Of a stretch of DNA of 64,000 nt, positions 12,557 to 23,797 are shown in pieces. The DNA comes from Taxillus chinensis (Eukaryota > Streptophyta > Magnoliopsida > Santalales > Loranthaceae). A program made the translations under genes and the position numbers. Within the stretch, counting starts at the first letter, position 1; the number at the start of each line of letters is the position of its first letter. The stretch lies in the NCBI GenBank assembly GCA_023512835.1, contig CM042090.1, positions 54,857,865-54,921,864 on the forward strand, read 5' to 3'. The notes below the pieces were generated by a model. The model had not been told where the DNA came from, did no database searches, and saw only the letters and a list, made by a program, of their open reading frames with translations.

Positions 12557-13772
12557 TGATGGTCCCTTGGAGCCTAGAGGGGGGTTGAATAGGCTCTTAT
12601 CGAAACTCTTTTCTTTCTCTTAAGACACAAACACTTATCTAGTTAAGTGATAGAATCACTGCGGAAGATAACCAGATAGTGGAAGTATTTTGTTTTATTA
12701 TCACAAGATAAATACAACAAAATAGAAGCAAGACTCTCTTACACTCTGTTTACAAATGAACTCACACTCTAGCCAAATTCTATCTCCAAAGATGAAAACA
12801 CTTGTGCATACACAGAATTAGTCTTTTCTTAACAAATGCACATGTTTATTTTCTGTACAAGTATGAATATTTATACAAAACATTCCTAAGAGACAACCTT
12901 GGAACTTGTAGTTCCGGAATGCGTTCCGCACTAACTATCCCTCGGTAATCTCTCTGCCTTGACTGCTGCGGTTTGTGGAGCTCAAGATCTTGGGTTCGAA
13001 GAGTATAAGTGCGTTTGTGAGTTCCCAATTACAATTAAGGTTGTGTCCACATATCCGGATGATCCACGTGTAAGATTCTTCAGGTTCTCAATAAATTCGT
13101 CTTACATCGGGACGCCACAAGCTGATAACTTTAAATGCGGTTGAGTTGAAGCAGTATCTTCTTGGTCCGGTGTAATTTTCCTTACTCCGTAGCTAATGAA
13201 GCTCGGAACCCTACTCCGTGTCAGTGGTTGCTTACTCCGTATCTATTTAGTACTGGAATCCTTAGTCCGTGTCAGCGCTTTCTTACTCCGCATATAAGTT
13301 CCTTACTCCGTATGTAAGTTCCTTACTCCGTATGTAAGTTCCTTACTCCGGGCGAGTCTTGAAAAGTCTGATGACTTATTCCGTGTCAGCGCTTCCTTAC
13401 TCCGCATGTAAGTTCCTTACTCCGTATGTAAGTTCCTTACTCCGTATGTAAGTTCCTTACTCCGTATGTAAGTTATCCGGATTCCTTACTCCGCATCTGG
13501 TTTTCTTACTCCGCACTTATCCTTTAAGTTCTTAGTCCGTACGAATGTTCCTTATTCCGTATGTATTTGTGACTTGGTTATTTACCAAGTGTTTGACGAC
13601 ACTCACTCTTGTCCGGATCAGGATTATGTATCCTGTCCTTAGCCTTGCTCTCACGAGTGCATCTCTGGATTAGTAACATATCTTCTGCAATGATCAAATA
13701 AACACAAAAGATCTCAGATCAAATTACATAAGGCTTTATCAGCATTATCCAAATTCTGGGTTTGATCCATCA
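12557..13772 (-). repeat. 5' LTR of element B
   Basis: A 1216-bp LTR, 39 bp longer than its partner at 1165-2341. Most of the difference is two additional 20-bp 'cttactccgtatgtaagttc' units. It has the same TATA-like element and the hairpin acttggt...accaagt at 13572-13590. Its last bases (gatccatca) differ from the other LTR (gatccaaca). Confidence 0.93.
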
Positions 13773-13777
13773 GTCAA
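13773..13777. repeat. Target-site duplication of element B, right copy
   Basis: gtcaa, identical to 1160-1164. It lies in the RT gene of element A after the codons for KGKID. Confidence 0.92.
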
Positions 13778-16046
13778 TTTTACCTTTTCTGAAGTTGTTT
13801 TTGATCAGAAACTCTGACAATGTTTCATACCACGCTCTGTGAGCTTGTTTTAGTCCATAAAGAGCCTTTTTCAGTTTGTATACCTTATGCTCTTGGTTTG
13901 GCTCTAGAAATCTGGGTGGTTGTTCAACATAGACTTCTTCTTGGAGGTCTCCATTCAAGAAAGCACTCTTGACATCCATCTAATAAACTTTGAAGTCCTT
14001 GAATGCTGCATATGCTAAGAACATGCGAATGGCCTCCAGTCTAGCAATTGGTGCAAAGGTTTTATCATAGTCGATTCCTTCTTCTTGTCTGTATCCTTTT
14101 GCAACCAGTCTAGCCTTGTTTCTGATTACAACACCATCAGCATCAAGTTTATTTCTGAAAATCTATTTCACGGCAATGACTTGTTGTGATCTGGGCTTGT
14201 TGACCAACTCTCATACTTTCTGTCTTTTGAACTGATTTAATTCTTCTTGCATTGCATCAATCCAATGGAGATCTTGAACTGCATCGTCAACTAATTTTGG
14301 CTCCACTTGTGATAGGAAGCACATATACAAATTTTCATGAAGTGTGGCAGCCCTTGTTTTAACTCGTGCAGCTGGATCTCCAATTATCAGTTCAGAAGAG
14401 TGGTCCTTTAACCTTCTTCTTGTCTTTGGAAGGTCTTCTCTTTCTTCATAATGAATGCCCAATTGCTCAATGTCAGGTTCTTGGGCTGGTATAGGTGGCA
14501 GAGTCTGAACAGGTTGAATGTTAAATTCAAGGTTTTCTACTGATTTTTGACTTGGTTCCTGAGCAACCGGTTCAGCTCTGTGTTCATCAGGTTTGGGTGC
14601 ATCTTCCCTTGTCTCTGTTGTAGTGGGATTATCTGTGTCTTGGTCTTCTATAATGACAATGTCCTGCACTTCATTTACATTTGTGTCTCCTTTCTGCATT
14701 CCATGGTTAGTCTCATAAAAAGAAACATGAATAGACTCTTCAACAACTTTGGTTCTTCTATTAAATACACGAGAAGCCTTGCTAGTCATGGAAAATCCAA
14801 CAAGATATCTATCATATCTATTAAATACACGATAAGCCTTGTTCAAGTAATCCTTGCCAATGTTCAGAATGTAGCAAGTACACCCGAAGATCCTTAGGTG
14901 ACCAATGTTTGGTCTCCTTCCCTTCCATAACTCATAAGGTGTTTTCATGGCTCATTTGTTAATTAGAGTTCTGTTTTGTACATAACAAGCAGTGGCAACA
15001 GCTTCAGCCCATAAGGATTTTGGGAACTGAGCTCCTGTCAACATGGTTCTAGCTGCTTCAACTAATGTTCGATTCTTTCTTTCAGCTACTCCATTTTCTT
15101 GTGGAGTTCTTGGTGCTGAGAAATTATCCTAGATACCATGTTCAATACAAAACTCTAACATATCAGAGAATTCAAATTCCTTGCCGTGATCGCTACGAAT
15201 GTACTTAATAGAGAGACTCTTAACATTTGTGACCCAATTGAAGAGTTCAACAAGATTCTTAAATGTTTCAGATTTGTTTTTGAGAAACATGACCCATGTG
15301 TATCTAGTATAGTCATCTACTACTACAAGAAAGTATCGTGCACCAAATAAGGAAGACACATTTATTTGTCCACATAGGTCCATGTGCAGAAGTTCGAGTG
15401 GTTGTACGATTGAGGTTTTATTTATACTCTTAAAAGAATGTTTAACCTGCTTACCCAGCTGACAATCCCTACATGGGTGTTCTTTTTCATAAACATGCTT
15501 GGGTAAGCCCTCAACCAAATCCAGAGATGCCAATTTAGACATAGTCTTAAAGTTTAAATGGCCGAATCTCTTATGCCACAACCAACTAATGCCAGGTGAA
15601 GCTTTGGATAGAAAACAAATTGGTTCATCAGATTAAGCATTACCAAAGACCAACTTGTAGACATTACCTTGTCTATGCCCATTTAGTTTCACCTCTTTGG
15701 AGACATGGTCCATAACTGTGCAGGTGTGTTTAGTGAACAAAACTTCATAACCCTTGTCATACAATTGACTTATGCTCAACAGGTTATGTTTAAGACCTTG
15801 AACAATAGATACATTTTGAATGGACACAGAACCATTAGAGAGAGTACCCTTACCAACAATCTTACCCTTTTTATTGTCCCCGAATGTGACAGATGAAGCT
15901 GCAACCTCCCTTACCTCACTCAATAGAGAGGCATCATTTGTCATGTGCACAGAACAGGCACTATCAAGATACCACTGGCTGGAATTGATCTTTTGTTTCC
16001 GGTGGCTGCTTTCAGCTTCAGGTACCTGTTCCTGCACAATGAGCAA
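13773..16046 (-). pseudogene. Element A protease, integrase and N-terminal RT (broken)
   Basis: Protease (16046-15633): WYLDSACSVHMTND, where the usual D-S-G is D-S-A, then VTFGDNKKGKIVGKG and LKHNLLSISQLYDKGY. Integrase (15581-14750): WHKRFGHLNF zinc-binding start, CRDCQLGK, MDLCGQINV, RSDHGKEF and a frame break, then MKTPYELWKGRRP and FGCTCYIL. A local tandem duplication repeats the RVFNR segment (14757-14850). RT start (14300-13773): [10 protein letters not shown], then broken frames and [22 protein letters not shown] up to KGKID, where element B is inserted. Confidence 0.87.
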
Positions 16047-18614
16047 CTAAGTCTTGGGGGCCCAATTAAAATTGGGCTTTGCGTAAGTGAAAGCTGCTAT
16101 TGACAGTTTAGGTTTCCAATAAGAAGGGACCGATTTAACTTTCCATGCTAATCTTGGTGATCCTTCATTAGATTTATTAGCAGGGTTAATCTTTAGAGCT
16201 TCAGCACGTTTTTCTTCCTTATTGTTGTCTTTAGTAGCTTTAGCAGGCGTAGGTTTGTCAGTTTTCTTCACAGGCTTGGTCTTTAAGTCTTTTGAATGGG
16301 TAGCCTGTGTGTGCTTGTTATGTTTCTTCCTATCAGAGTTGCTGTTGCACTACAGATTTTTAGTCAAATTAAGCTGTTTAAGATTTACCCTGATTTCTGT
16401 GGCAATCTCCTTCCTAAGATACTCAGGGTAGAATCTGCACTGATAGGAGAGGTGTCCAACTTCACAGCAGATGGGGCATGTGACAGGTTTAGGTTGAACA
16501 CTCTGTCTCAAGGGTTTTGCTGGAGTGTTAAGAGGTTTCCTAGGTTTTCTCACATATCCTAGACCGTTCTTAACTCCTCCATCAGAGACAAACTTAGGCT
16601 GGAAGGCAGCAGCCTTATTGGATGAACCAGTCTCAAACGTAGTAATGTGTCTACTTGGTTTTGTCTCTGAGATAACTATACCCTTACCCTTGCATTGGGA
16701 TGTAGAGGACAGGTTGACTGAGGGTTCAGCTTTCAATTCTTTCTTAGCAACTACTACATCACTGTCCTGAGATGCAACAGTTCTTTCAGGTCTTTGAGTT
16801 TGGGTGTTACTTGTTTGGGTGAACTAGCAACAACCATTTGTACCTCCTTTCCACACTCAACGAGCACACTGCCAGTAGGAATAAAGTTAGCAAGACACTT
16901 GGTCTGAACAGGGTAAGTCTGGGCCTTGGCTATTTGGTCTTCAGAGAAACCTAGAGTGGGCTGCAATCTCAGCAGAGTCTTGCTACTTTTGATGGATTTG
17001 TCTTTCCTTTTCCAGTTCTGCTTTGGTTTCAGCTAGTTCCTTTTCAAGCCTATCGATGTCTTTATTAGCTAATTTTAGTTGACCATCTTTGTCCAAAAGA
17101 TCATCGTGTGTGCTTCTCATCTCACTTACTTCAGCCCTTAATCTTCCCTCTGTTCTTTCATAATCATCTATAGAATCTCTATATTCACATGAAAGCCGTT
17201 CCAGTTTAGAATAGTATCTTTCTTTGTCAGCTTTCATAGGAATAAATTGTTCCTCCATTTCTTTAAGAGCTCTATAGGTATCTTCATATTCAACGTAGAG
17301 CTGTTCATAAGTTCTTACCTTGAGGGGAGGTGAATGGTCAGCCATGAAACAGATGAGACCTTTTTCCTTCTTCTCCTCATCAGATGACTCATCTTCCTCC
17401 TCGGTTTCACTATTAAACTTATTGGTGACAAGAGCCTTCTTCCTTTTGTCATCCTTTCTGCTTGAGGAGCCTTTGGTCTTCTTCTTCTACTCAGCTGCCT
17501 CCTTTTTCTCCCTCTTCAGCTTATAACAGTCAGCAGTGAAATGGCTGGGCTTGTTGTAGTGATAACATTACAACTTGTCCTTATCTTTTCCCTTAGAGAA
17601 AGACGAGGAAGACTGCCTTGCTTTCCTTCTATAGTTCCCCCTTCTCTTCAGCAGTTTCTTGATTAGAAATGCCATTTCTTCATCTGAGGCACTCTCTGAG
17701 CCAAGTTCATCAGCTTCATTTTCTTCCTCTTCTGAAGACGGTTCCCGTGGTTCAGCAGTAGCCTTAAAAGGCAACAAACTTCTCCTTTTTCTTGGAAGGA
17801 TTCTCAAATGCGTCAAGTTCTTCCTTTTGCATTTTGAACGTCTTGAGGTCCCCGTATAATGCTTCCAAGGCACAAGTCTTCCATTCCTTCAGCTGATGGA
17901 TGGCTGATGTCTTTATCAGTAGTCTCAAGGGTAGAGATCTCAGAAATTTGTCATTTTTGTCCTTTCGAGAGATCTTAACCTTATAAGTCTTCATCTGTTG
18001 AATCAGACCTGTGAACCGTTTGTAGATATTGTCCAATGACTCTTTCAGTTCACATCTGAAGGCTTCATACTCTTGTTTGAGCATGGAGATCTTGTTGTCC
18101 TATATTTGCTCATCTCCCTCGTAGATGAGACAGAGCTTGTCACATACCTCTTTAGCAGTCTCAAGATCTTGCACATCCGTGAACATGTCATCATCGAGTG
18201 CAGAGAAAAGTATGGATTTTACCTTGAAGCCGAGCTTTACTTTCCTCTATTCCACCTTAGACCAACTGTCTGGGTCTTTCGTCATTAGCCAACCTCTCTG
18301 CATACTCGTTGGTGTGAAAGGTCCGTTCTTTATTGTTTCCCAGAGATAGGTGTCGAGCATGTCTAGGTGTGCTCTCATTCTCGCTTTCCATTTGAAAAAG
18401 CGTGCGGGTGTGCACATGGGTACTTGGGAGGATGAGCCAGGCAAAACATCATAAAGTCTTCTTGTTCTTTCTTATTGCTGCTGGTACTCGGTTCTTCCTG
18501 CTCCTGGTCTCCAGTTGTTCCTTCCTCTGGAACACGACTGGCTTCAACTTCCTCAATAGGAACTGGAGTTTGCTCGGGAGCTGGAGCTGCGCTGCTGGAA
18601 TCCATGTCGGCCAA
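16047..18614 (-). pseudogene. Element A gag (broken)
   Basis: Start MADMDSSSAAPAP at 18614, 29 bp after the PBS. Pieces in order: FKWKARMRAHLDMLDTYLW and LKESLDNIYKRFTGLIQQMKTY (UBN2-type gag core), a serine/glutamate-rich stretch, a decayed knuckle C-Y-H-Y...H...C with a stop just before it (about 17530-17580), a coiled coil (17345-16983), and a second knuckle CPICCEVGHLSYQC (about 16437-16478). A basic, Lys-rich region leads to protease. The organisation is that of B and F but sequence identity is low, so A is a separate family of the same lineage. Confidence 0.8.
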
Positions 18615-18642
18615 TAGGGATCTCTACAGAGTTCTAGAACTT

Positions 18643-18654
18643 GCTCTGATACCA
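18643..18654 (-). promoter_or_regulatory. Primer-binding site of element A
   Basis: tggtatcagagc on the minus strand, two bases inside the LTR end at 18657; iMet tRNA type. Confidence 0.92.
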
Positions 18655-18656
18655 AT

Positions 18657-20589
18657 TGTAGGTCCCAAAGTGAGTCTAGAAGGGGGGGGGGGTGAATAGA
18701 CTTTCGTCGCGTGCGGAAGCTAGACTATTAGTTGGTTTTGGATTCCTCTATAGATGACTATGATGGAAGTATTTATGGAGAGGATGACAGTAGTATTGAG
18801 GATAGCGTGAGTGATGATGAACTATCAAACAAAACTGAAATAAGAGTAAATGCTCTTTTCTCAGTTGTGAAAGAGAAGGCTTATGATAGATCGAAGTGTG
18901 GATAACAGACAACACAAAGATCAAGACTTAATGGAAGTGCTAGATCTTTGATGAATAACAAGATTCGTGAATAAAAGAATGGATTGCTCTTGTTCTCGAT
19001 TCAACACGGCGCACAACACTTTTTCAATTTTTCTCCGTTAGTCTCTCTCTCTTGTATTGGAACTCTTTCTGTTAGTTCTTCTTAGTCTTATTTTTCTCTA
19101 AGTCCGTCAGAACCAATATCTTGTGTTCTGTGTGTTTCCTTCTTTTTAGAGAGAGGTTAAACTCTTGATTTTGTTGTTACGTGCGTGAGAGATATATTTT
19201 TAAGATTAAAGTGCTCATGCGCCAAGATGTCTATCTCGACAGACTGACTTCCCGCCACTGAAAATGCAGAGTGTCAGGGGATGGGTTGATCTGCTTTGAT
19301 TTTCAAATCAGATGCCCATACTGCGTATTTGGCATGCAGTCGATCTTGGCTGTTCATCCGTGGATGGTAGTTGGCAGCAATTAATGTGTCATCAATGCGC
19401 TCAACTACTCAGGACGCCGCAGACTTTCTGTACAAACCCTAGCTGACAATATCGCTAAGTGGTTGTGTTTAGGGTTGTAAGTTTGCCTCGGAGGTAGATG
19501 CCTCATAGGTTCGGTGACTCAAAGATTTCAATTAGCACCTGTAGAAAGTTGTGAAGTTTTGCTTCAGGCTTTATGGTGTTTCTGTGAGTCTACGACTCAC
19601 ATCTTCGAGTCTTCGAGGCTAGAGGTCACGTTGGATTAGCCTTTATGTCACTCTGTTAACTAAAGTCTACAACTCTGCGTGTCTACGACTCTACGAGTCT
19701 GCGACTCTTCGAATAACGCTTAGAGTGACTTCTTCGAGTTCAGCTAATCTACCTGTTATTGTAGCTACGAGTCTACGACTCTAGTTCTGCGGGTCTACGA
19801 CCTTCGGGTCTTTCAGTTTACTATATTTGACTAAGTGGTCTGAAAATCTTCAACTCTATGAGTCTTCAACATCGCTTTTCTTCCTTAGTCTTTCACAGAG
19901 GCTCATAAACTGAGTTACTGTACAGCTACGACCCTTTAGCTACAACTCTCCGCCATCGATCTCCGAGTCTGGAAGTGTGGCAATTTCTCTATAGTGACTG
20001 TGTCCCTTGAGTCTACGAGTCTATGACTCTACGACCCTTAAGTTACAGTTTCATTTGTTTGCCAGTCTTTATAGCATTGACTCTTCGACCTTCAACCTAC
20101 GAGTCTACGAGTCCAGTTTTCTTAACCGTGTTCGACGGCTTCGACTCTACGACTTTCGATCTACGAGTCTATGAGTCCGGTTTTCTTTACACTGTTCGAA
20201 GGCTTCGACTCTGCGACTTTCGATCTACGAGTCTACGAGTCCTATTTTCTTAACAGTGTTCGAAGGTTTCGACCCTATGACTCTAAGAGTCTTCGAGTCT
20301 ACGGGTCTACTAGTCTACAAGTCATTTAGCTTTGGTTACTGTTCTTAAAAATTATTCAACTCTACGAGTCTCAGAACTTATTGACGCTTATAGTAACACT
20401 CACTTTTCCGTACTATGACTCTACGACCTTCGACCCTGGATCTACGAGTCTACGAGTCTCTTGCCAATACGTCCTATGACAGTTTCACTTCTACGAAATT
20501 CGACTCTTCGACCCTTCTACCTTCGGTTCTTCGAGTCTCCAGACTTAGATTATATTTTGGAAGCTTCATCAAATCCTACATTCCCGACA
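18657..20589 (-). repeat. 5' LTR of element A
   Basis: A 1933-bp LTR with plus-strand ends tgtaggtccc and ttcccgaca. The same LTR occurs alone at 42102-44068, which fixes both ends. A run of eleven G lies at 18682-18692. The half from about 19590 to 20540 is crowded with variants of 'tcgactctacgagtctacgag', a self-complementary motif family. Confidence 0.9.
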
Positions 20590-22145
20590 CACTCAATAAA
20601 CAATAAAATGCAAGATTGTATCTCTCATTTCACACAACTCCATAAGTAGTAAAACAAGAACTTTATGCAAGCAAGCCTAGCATACACCTGAGTTATGGCT
20701 CAACATATAGTGAGTTCATCCTAAACAAGAAAAAGCCTAGATAAAGGAATGAAGCAAATATCGCTATCAACATGCAATGTTCAAGAAATGGAACGCAAAT
20801 ATAACCAAAGCAACACACAACGTATGTAATATGACAAGAAAGTAAAATAAGAAAGCATAAAAGAAAATAAAATAAAACCCCTCCCCCACACTTAAAACAT
20901 AGCAGTGTCCTCAATGCAAAGAGAAGAAAAACTAAAGAAAGAAGAAACCTGGCAGCGAAGAAAGGTTAGGGAACAACGGGTAAACTGTAGAAATAAATCA
21001 ATTGTGCAACCATTTCCCGTAAAGCCTCAGCGAAAGCACCCAAAGTTTCCCCAAAATCCCAAGAAGTACGCCCTTGTAGAAAGGCAATGATAAAATAACA
21101 AACAAGAGTGCCACAACTACCACTGTCAGGTTGTTAAGGGATGTTGAATTCATTGTGCGTTCGGAAAAGAATCCTGGCCTGTACTAATTCCACATCATAC
21201 ATTGCACTCTTCAAACAGCGAATAAGTCCCTTGCTGAACTCTTTTTGGCATGTGGGAAAACCATAGCCCTGATAAGAGTCATACAACTATATAACATGGC
21301 CAAACAGGTCAATGTGAAGCAGCACAAAGTGATTAAGGATGTGCATGGGAATAAGCACAGAACTCATGTTGTACCAAGGCCGAATACCATCACACTCTCC
21401 GTGTATTTGAGATCACAAGGTCTTCATGGAGCTTGGGGAAGAGGCAAGCATACACGGGAGAACTTCAGTGTTAACTGCCCTTGGATAACAACCTGCTTCA
21501 CTGACAACCACTCGCCTCAAAGTGTAGACAAAATGATCAATATCAACAATGGATAACCACGATTCTGCGCAACATATCAGGGATTAAAGTATCAGCCGAA
21601 CCTGTTGAACGCCACAATGCTCTAGATGCAAACACATAATCATAATAAGCTACACGGGCGGTCGAATTCTCCATGTTTGGGTTTAATTGAATATTGAGCT
21701 GCTGACTAAGGCAGTCACATAGAGGTATCTGTGAAGAAGACAGACATGCCTTAGCTGAAGAAGGTGGAACCCAGACATTCAAGGGGAAAGCTACTATAAG
21801 AGTGTCATCCCATGCCACTTCGGTAAACTGTTCAGCCGCTGCAGCAACGGGAGAAGCCATTGGACTGATAACGTGCATTTATGCCGTTATTCTAGGCCAT
21901 GTTTAGGGTGTTTTAGAGTATGATTAAGGTTTATTTGCATCATAATTTGTATACATTTGCTCTAACCCTAGGAAGACACTGTTTGTGCTATATTTGTGTT
22001 TTTAAGCTGTTTTGACAGGTTTTTGGGAGATATTTACTACACATCAGCTAGATCACCCTATTGACCTAAGAGGAAGCTTTGCTCAGAAGATTAACTCAAA
22101 AGAAGGCAAAATAAGAGCTGCACGTGACATAGTCATTGTCACGGG
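20590..22145 (-). mobile_element. Old gypsy remnant (Athila/Tat-like 3' region)
   Basis: The minus strand at about 20920-20870 reads 'cattgaggacactgctatg' followed by 'ttaagtgtgggggagg', a purine-rich signature I associate with the region behind pol in Athila/Tat gypsy elements. An open 111-codon piece (21878-21543, minus) has no motif I recognise. From 21867 the plus strand reads tgataacgtgcatttatgcc, possibly an LTR edge. The rest is ORF-poor. Assignment rests on these signatures only. Confidence 0.45.
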
Positions 22146-23797
22146 TGTTGGACCCCATTTTGTACGGGTTAGACATACTAACCATTTACACATTTCATAT
22201 CTATCCTCCCATGCCATGTATCTCATTAAACAGGTTCGTAAAGCTCCCCCACCATCAAGGAGTCACTCTAAGGTTTCGGTGCTGATGTTAAATTCCAATT
22301 TGCACGTGATGGATACGCTATGACAAGAATAGGGAAACCAAAAATTGAGGACCACTATTGAAAGTCCCTAAAGTGCCCCAAGGCCAACATCAGGTGATAG
22401 AGGATGAAATTTGGAGACTAACGCATTTGACCGCACTTAATTCCGACATAAAATGAAGAAGTTATGGCTGAAACAATTATCGTTGGATAAGTCAAACTCG
22501 CCAAAAGATGGTCAATGCCCTTGGTCAAACTCCCCGGAAAAGTGACTATGCAAAATCCTCCAAAATATCTATTTAGGCAAATACGGGTCTTCCTAAACAA
22601 TCCCCGAAAGGTCGTCCATTTTTGCATTTTGGGTGGGGGTAAAAAGATCATTAAAAGTTGACCTTCAACCCTGCCGACACTTCGACACTCCGAGCCACCG
22701 ACCTTCGACCCTGCTGACACTCCGACCCTTTGACCTCTGACCTTCGCTATTTGGCCTTATCTCCACGGTCGCTCTCCCACATTATTCACGGGACGCATTT
22801 TTATTAGCTAGCAATTGTCAGAGATGCTTTTCAACGCCTATCAGACGCATGTGCTCACAAAGAAACAAAAAAACAATCACAGGCTGCCTCATTTTACGCA
22901 TAGGTCATCTAACCGCCAGACAAAAGTTAGAATCTTACAATTAAAAATGCTGGCATTCATAATAGAGCAATAAATGCATAATAATGACGGTCCAGCCAAA
23001 TTGAGCCAACCCCTTTAAAAGAAAGTCCCTGATATGAAAAAAAGAGAAGGAGAAGACCTAAAGAACGACCAGATTACACCCAGAAAAAGGAAAAAACCTC
23101 AGACCTTGAAAAAAAAACAGCTGCTGCCATTCTCCATAATCTCGCCCAGCTCCCTCCTTCAAAAACACAAAAAGGGAGCCACGTAGGCCGATTCCTCGTT
23201 CCTTCTCTATTTCCACTACCTTTCTCCTCACCTTTTTTAACAACCATACATACTCCTTCTCCTTCTCAAACCCAGAAGTTTCTGAAACAACATTTTCATC
23301 TCCCCAGTTTCATTTTCATTCCTTTTTTCAGCAACAAATATCAAAAAAGAAAACAACAACAACAACAACAACAAAAAAACAGATCCATTCGCAGTTGTTG
23401 CCAGCGGTACCTAGTTTCCAGCCCAATTCTGACCGACCAATCTTGGAGTCTCACCCTCCTGCCAACGTCGTTGCTACCAAAATTCCAAGCTAGAGCCCAA
23501 GTCGGTTTATTTTTTTATTTTTTTATCTTTATGTTGTTTTAATTTGTTCCTGTTTTACTTCATGTATTCATTTATTATGTTTTTTTTCTTATCTTTTACT
23601 TGTTTTAATACATGATTGTAATTTGTAATAGCAAGTAAAAAAAAAAAGCCAAGGGAGCAAAAAAAAAAAAGAGAAAAAGAGGGGAGTGAGTGTGTTATTC
23701 TATTTGTGGATGTCACCAGCACACACATAACTTTTATGTTGATATATGTTCTTTTTTTCATCAAAAACATGTGTTAGTGCTTAGTTTCACCCCTATC
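22146..23797 (+). repeat. 5' LTR of Tat/Ogre-like element T1, left part
   Basis: Starts tgttggacccc; the same start is seen at 47631 and, inverted, at 40162. The LTR is cut at 23797 by element D and resumes at 33712, giving about 2.3 kb in total. It contains purine/pyrimidine-rich and (aac)n tracts (23350-23380) and short repeats 'gaccttcgaccctgc' (22664-22735). No coding sequence is seen. Confidence 0.75.
23793..23797. repeat. Target-site duplication of element D, left copy
   Basis: ctatc here versus ctgtc at 33707-33711: one mismatch, otherwise the expected 5-bp duplication. Confidence 0.7.

Larger units (their letters stand above)
1165..13772 (-). mobile_element. Complete copia element B (Sirevirus-like) with an extra 3' gene
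   Basis: A 12.6-kb element bounded by near-identical LTRs (1165-2341 and 12557-13772) and by a perfect 5-bp duplication. Minus-strand order: LTR, iMet PBS, gag with two zinc knuckles, protease, integrase, RT, RNase H, a 1.6-kb spacer with polypurine blocks, an extra gene of about 2.76 kb, PPT, LTR. Because both LTRs enclose the extra gene, it is part of the element and not flanking DNA. I count roughly a dozen substitutions between the LTRs over about 1.18 kb plus two 20-bp repeat-unit gains, so the insertion is fairly recent. Gag, pol and the extra gene are nevertheless broken by frameshifts. Confidence 0.95.
1..20589 (-). mobile_element. Copia element A (Sirevirus-like), interrupted by element B
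   Basis: Reading right to left: 5' LTR (18657-20589), iMet-type PBS, gag, protease, integrase and the first part of reverse transcriptase (RT) down to 13773. The element resumes at 1164 with the rest of RT and RNase H and ends at position 1 before any 3' LTR. Residues up to KGKID at 13773 join directly to the RT sequence left of 1165, and the target duplication gtcaa marks the break, so A is the older host of element B. The order gag-PR-INT-RT-RH is that of Ty1/copia. RT/RNase H motifs ([28 protein letters not shown]) are of the type I know from the SIRE/Sirevirus lineage. Gag and pol carry many frameshifts and stops. Whether A also had the extra 3' gene seen in B and F cannot be seen. Confidence 0.9.

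Noticed and set aside
21245..21556. 103-aa plus-strand frame
   Set aside because: No recognisable motif and no start context; it lies in old gypsy debris whose better signals are on the minus strand.
23350..23380. (aac)n tract as a functional element
   Set aside because: A simple repeat within the T1 LTR; nothing beyond composition.
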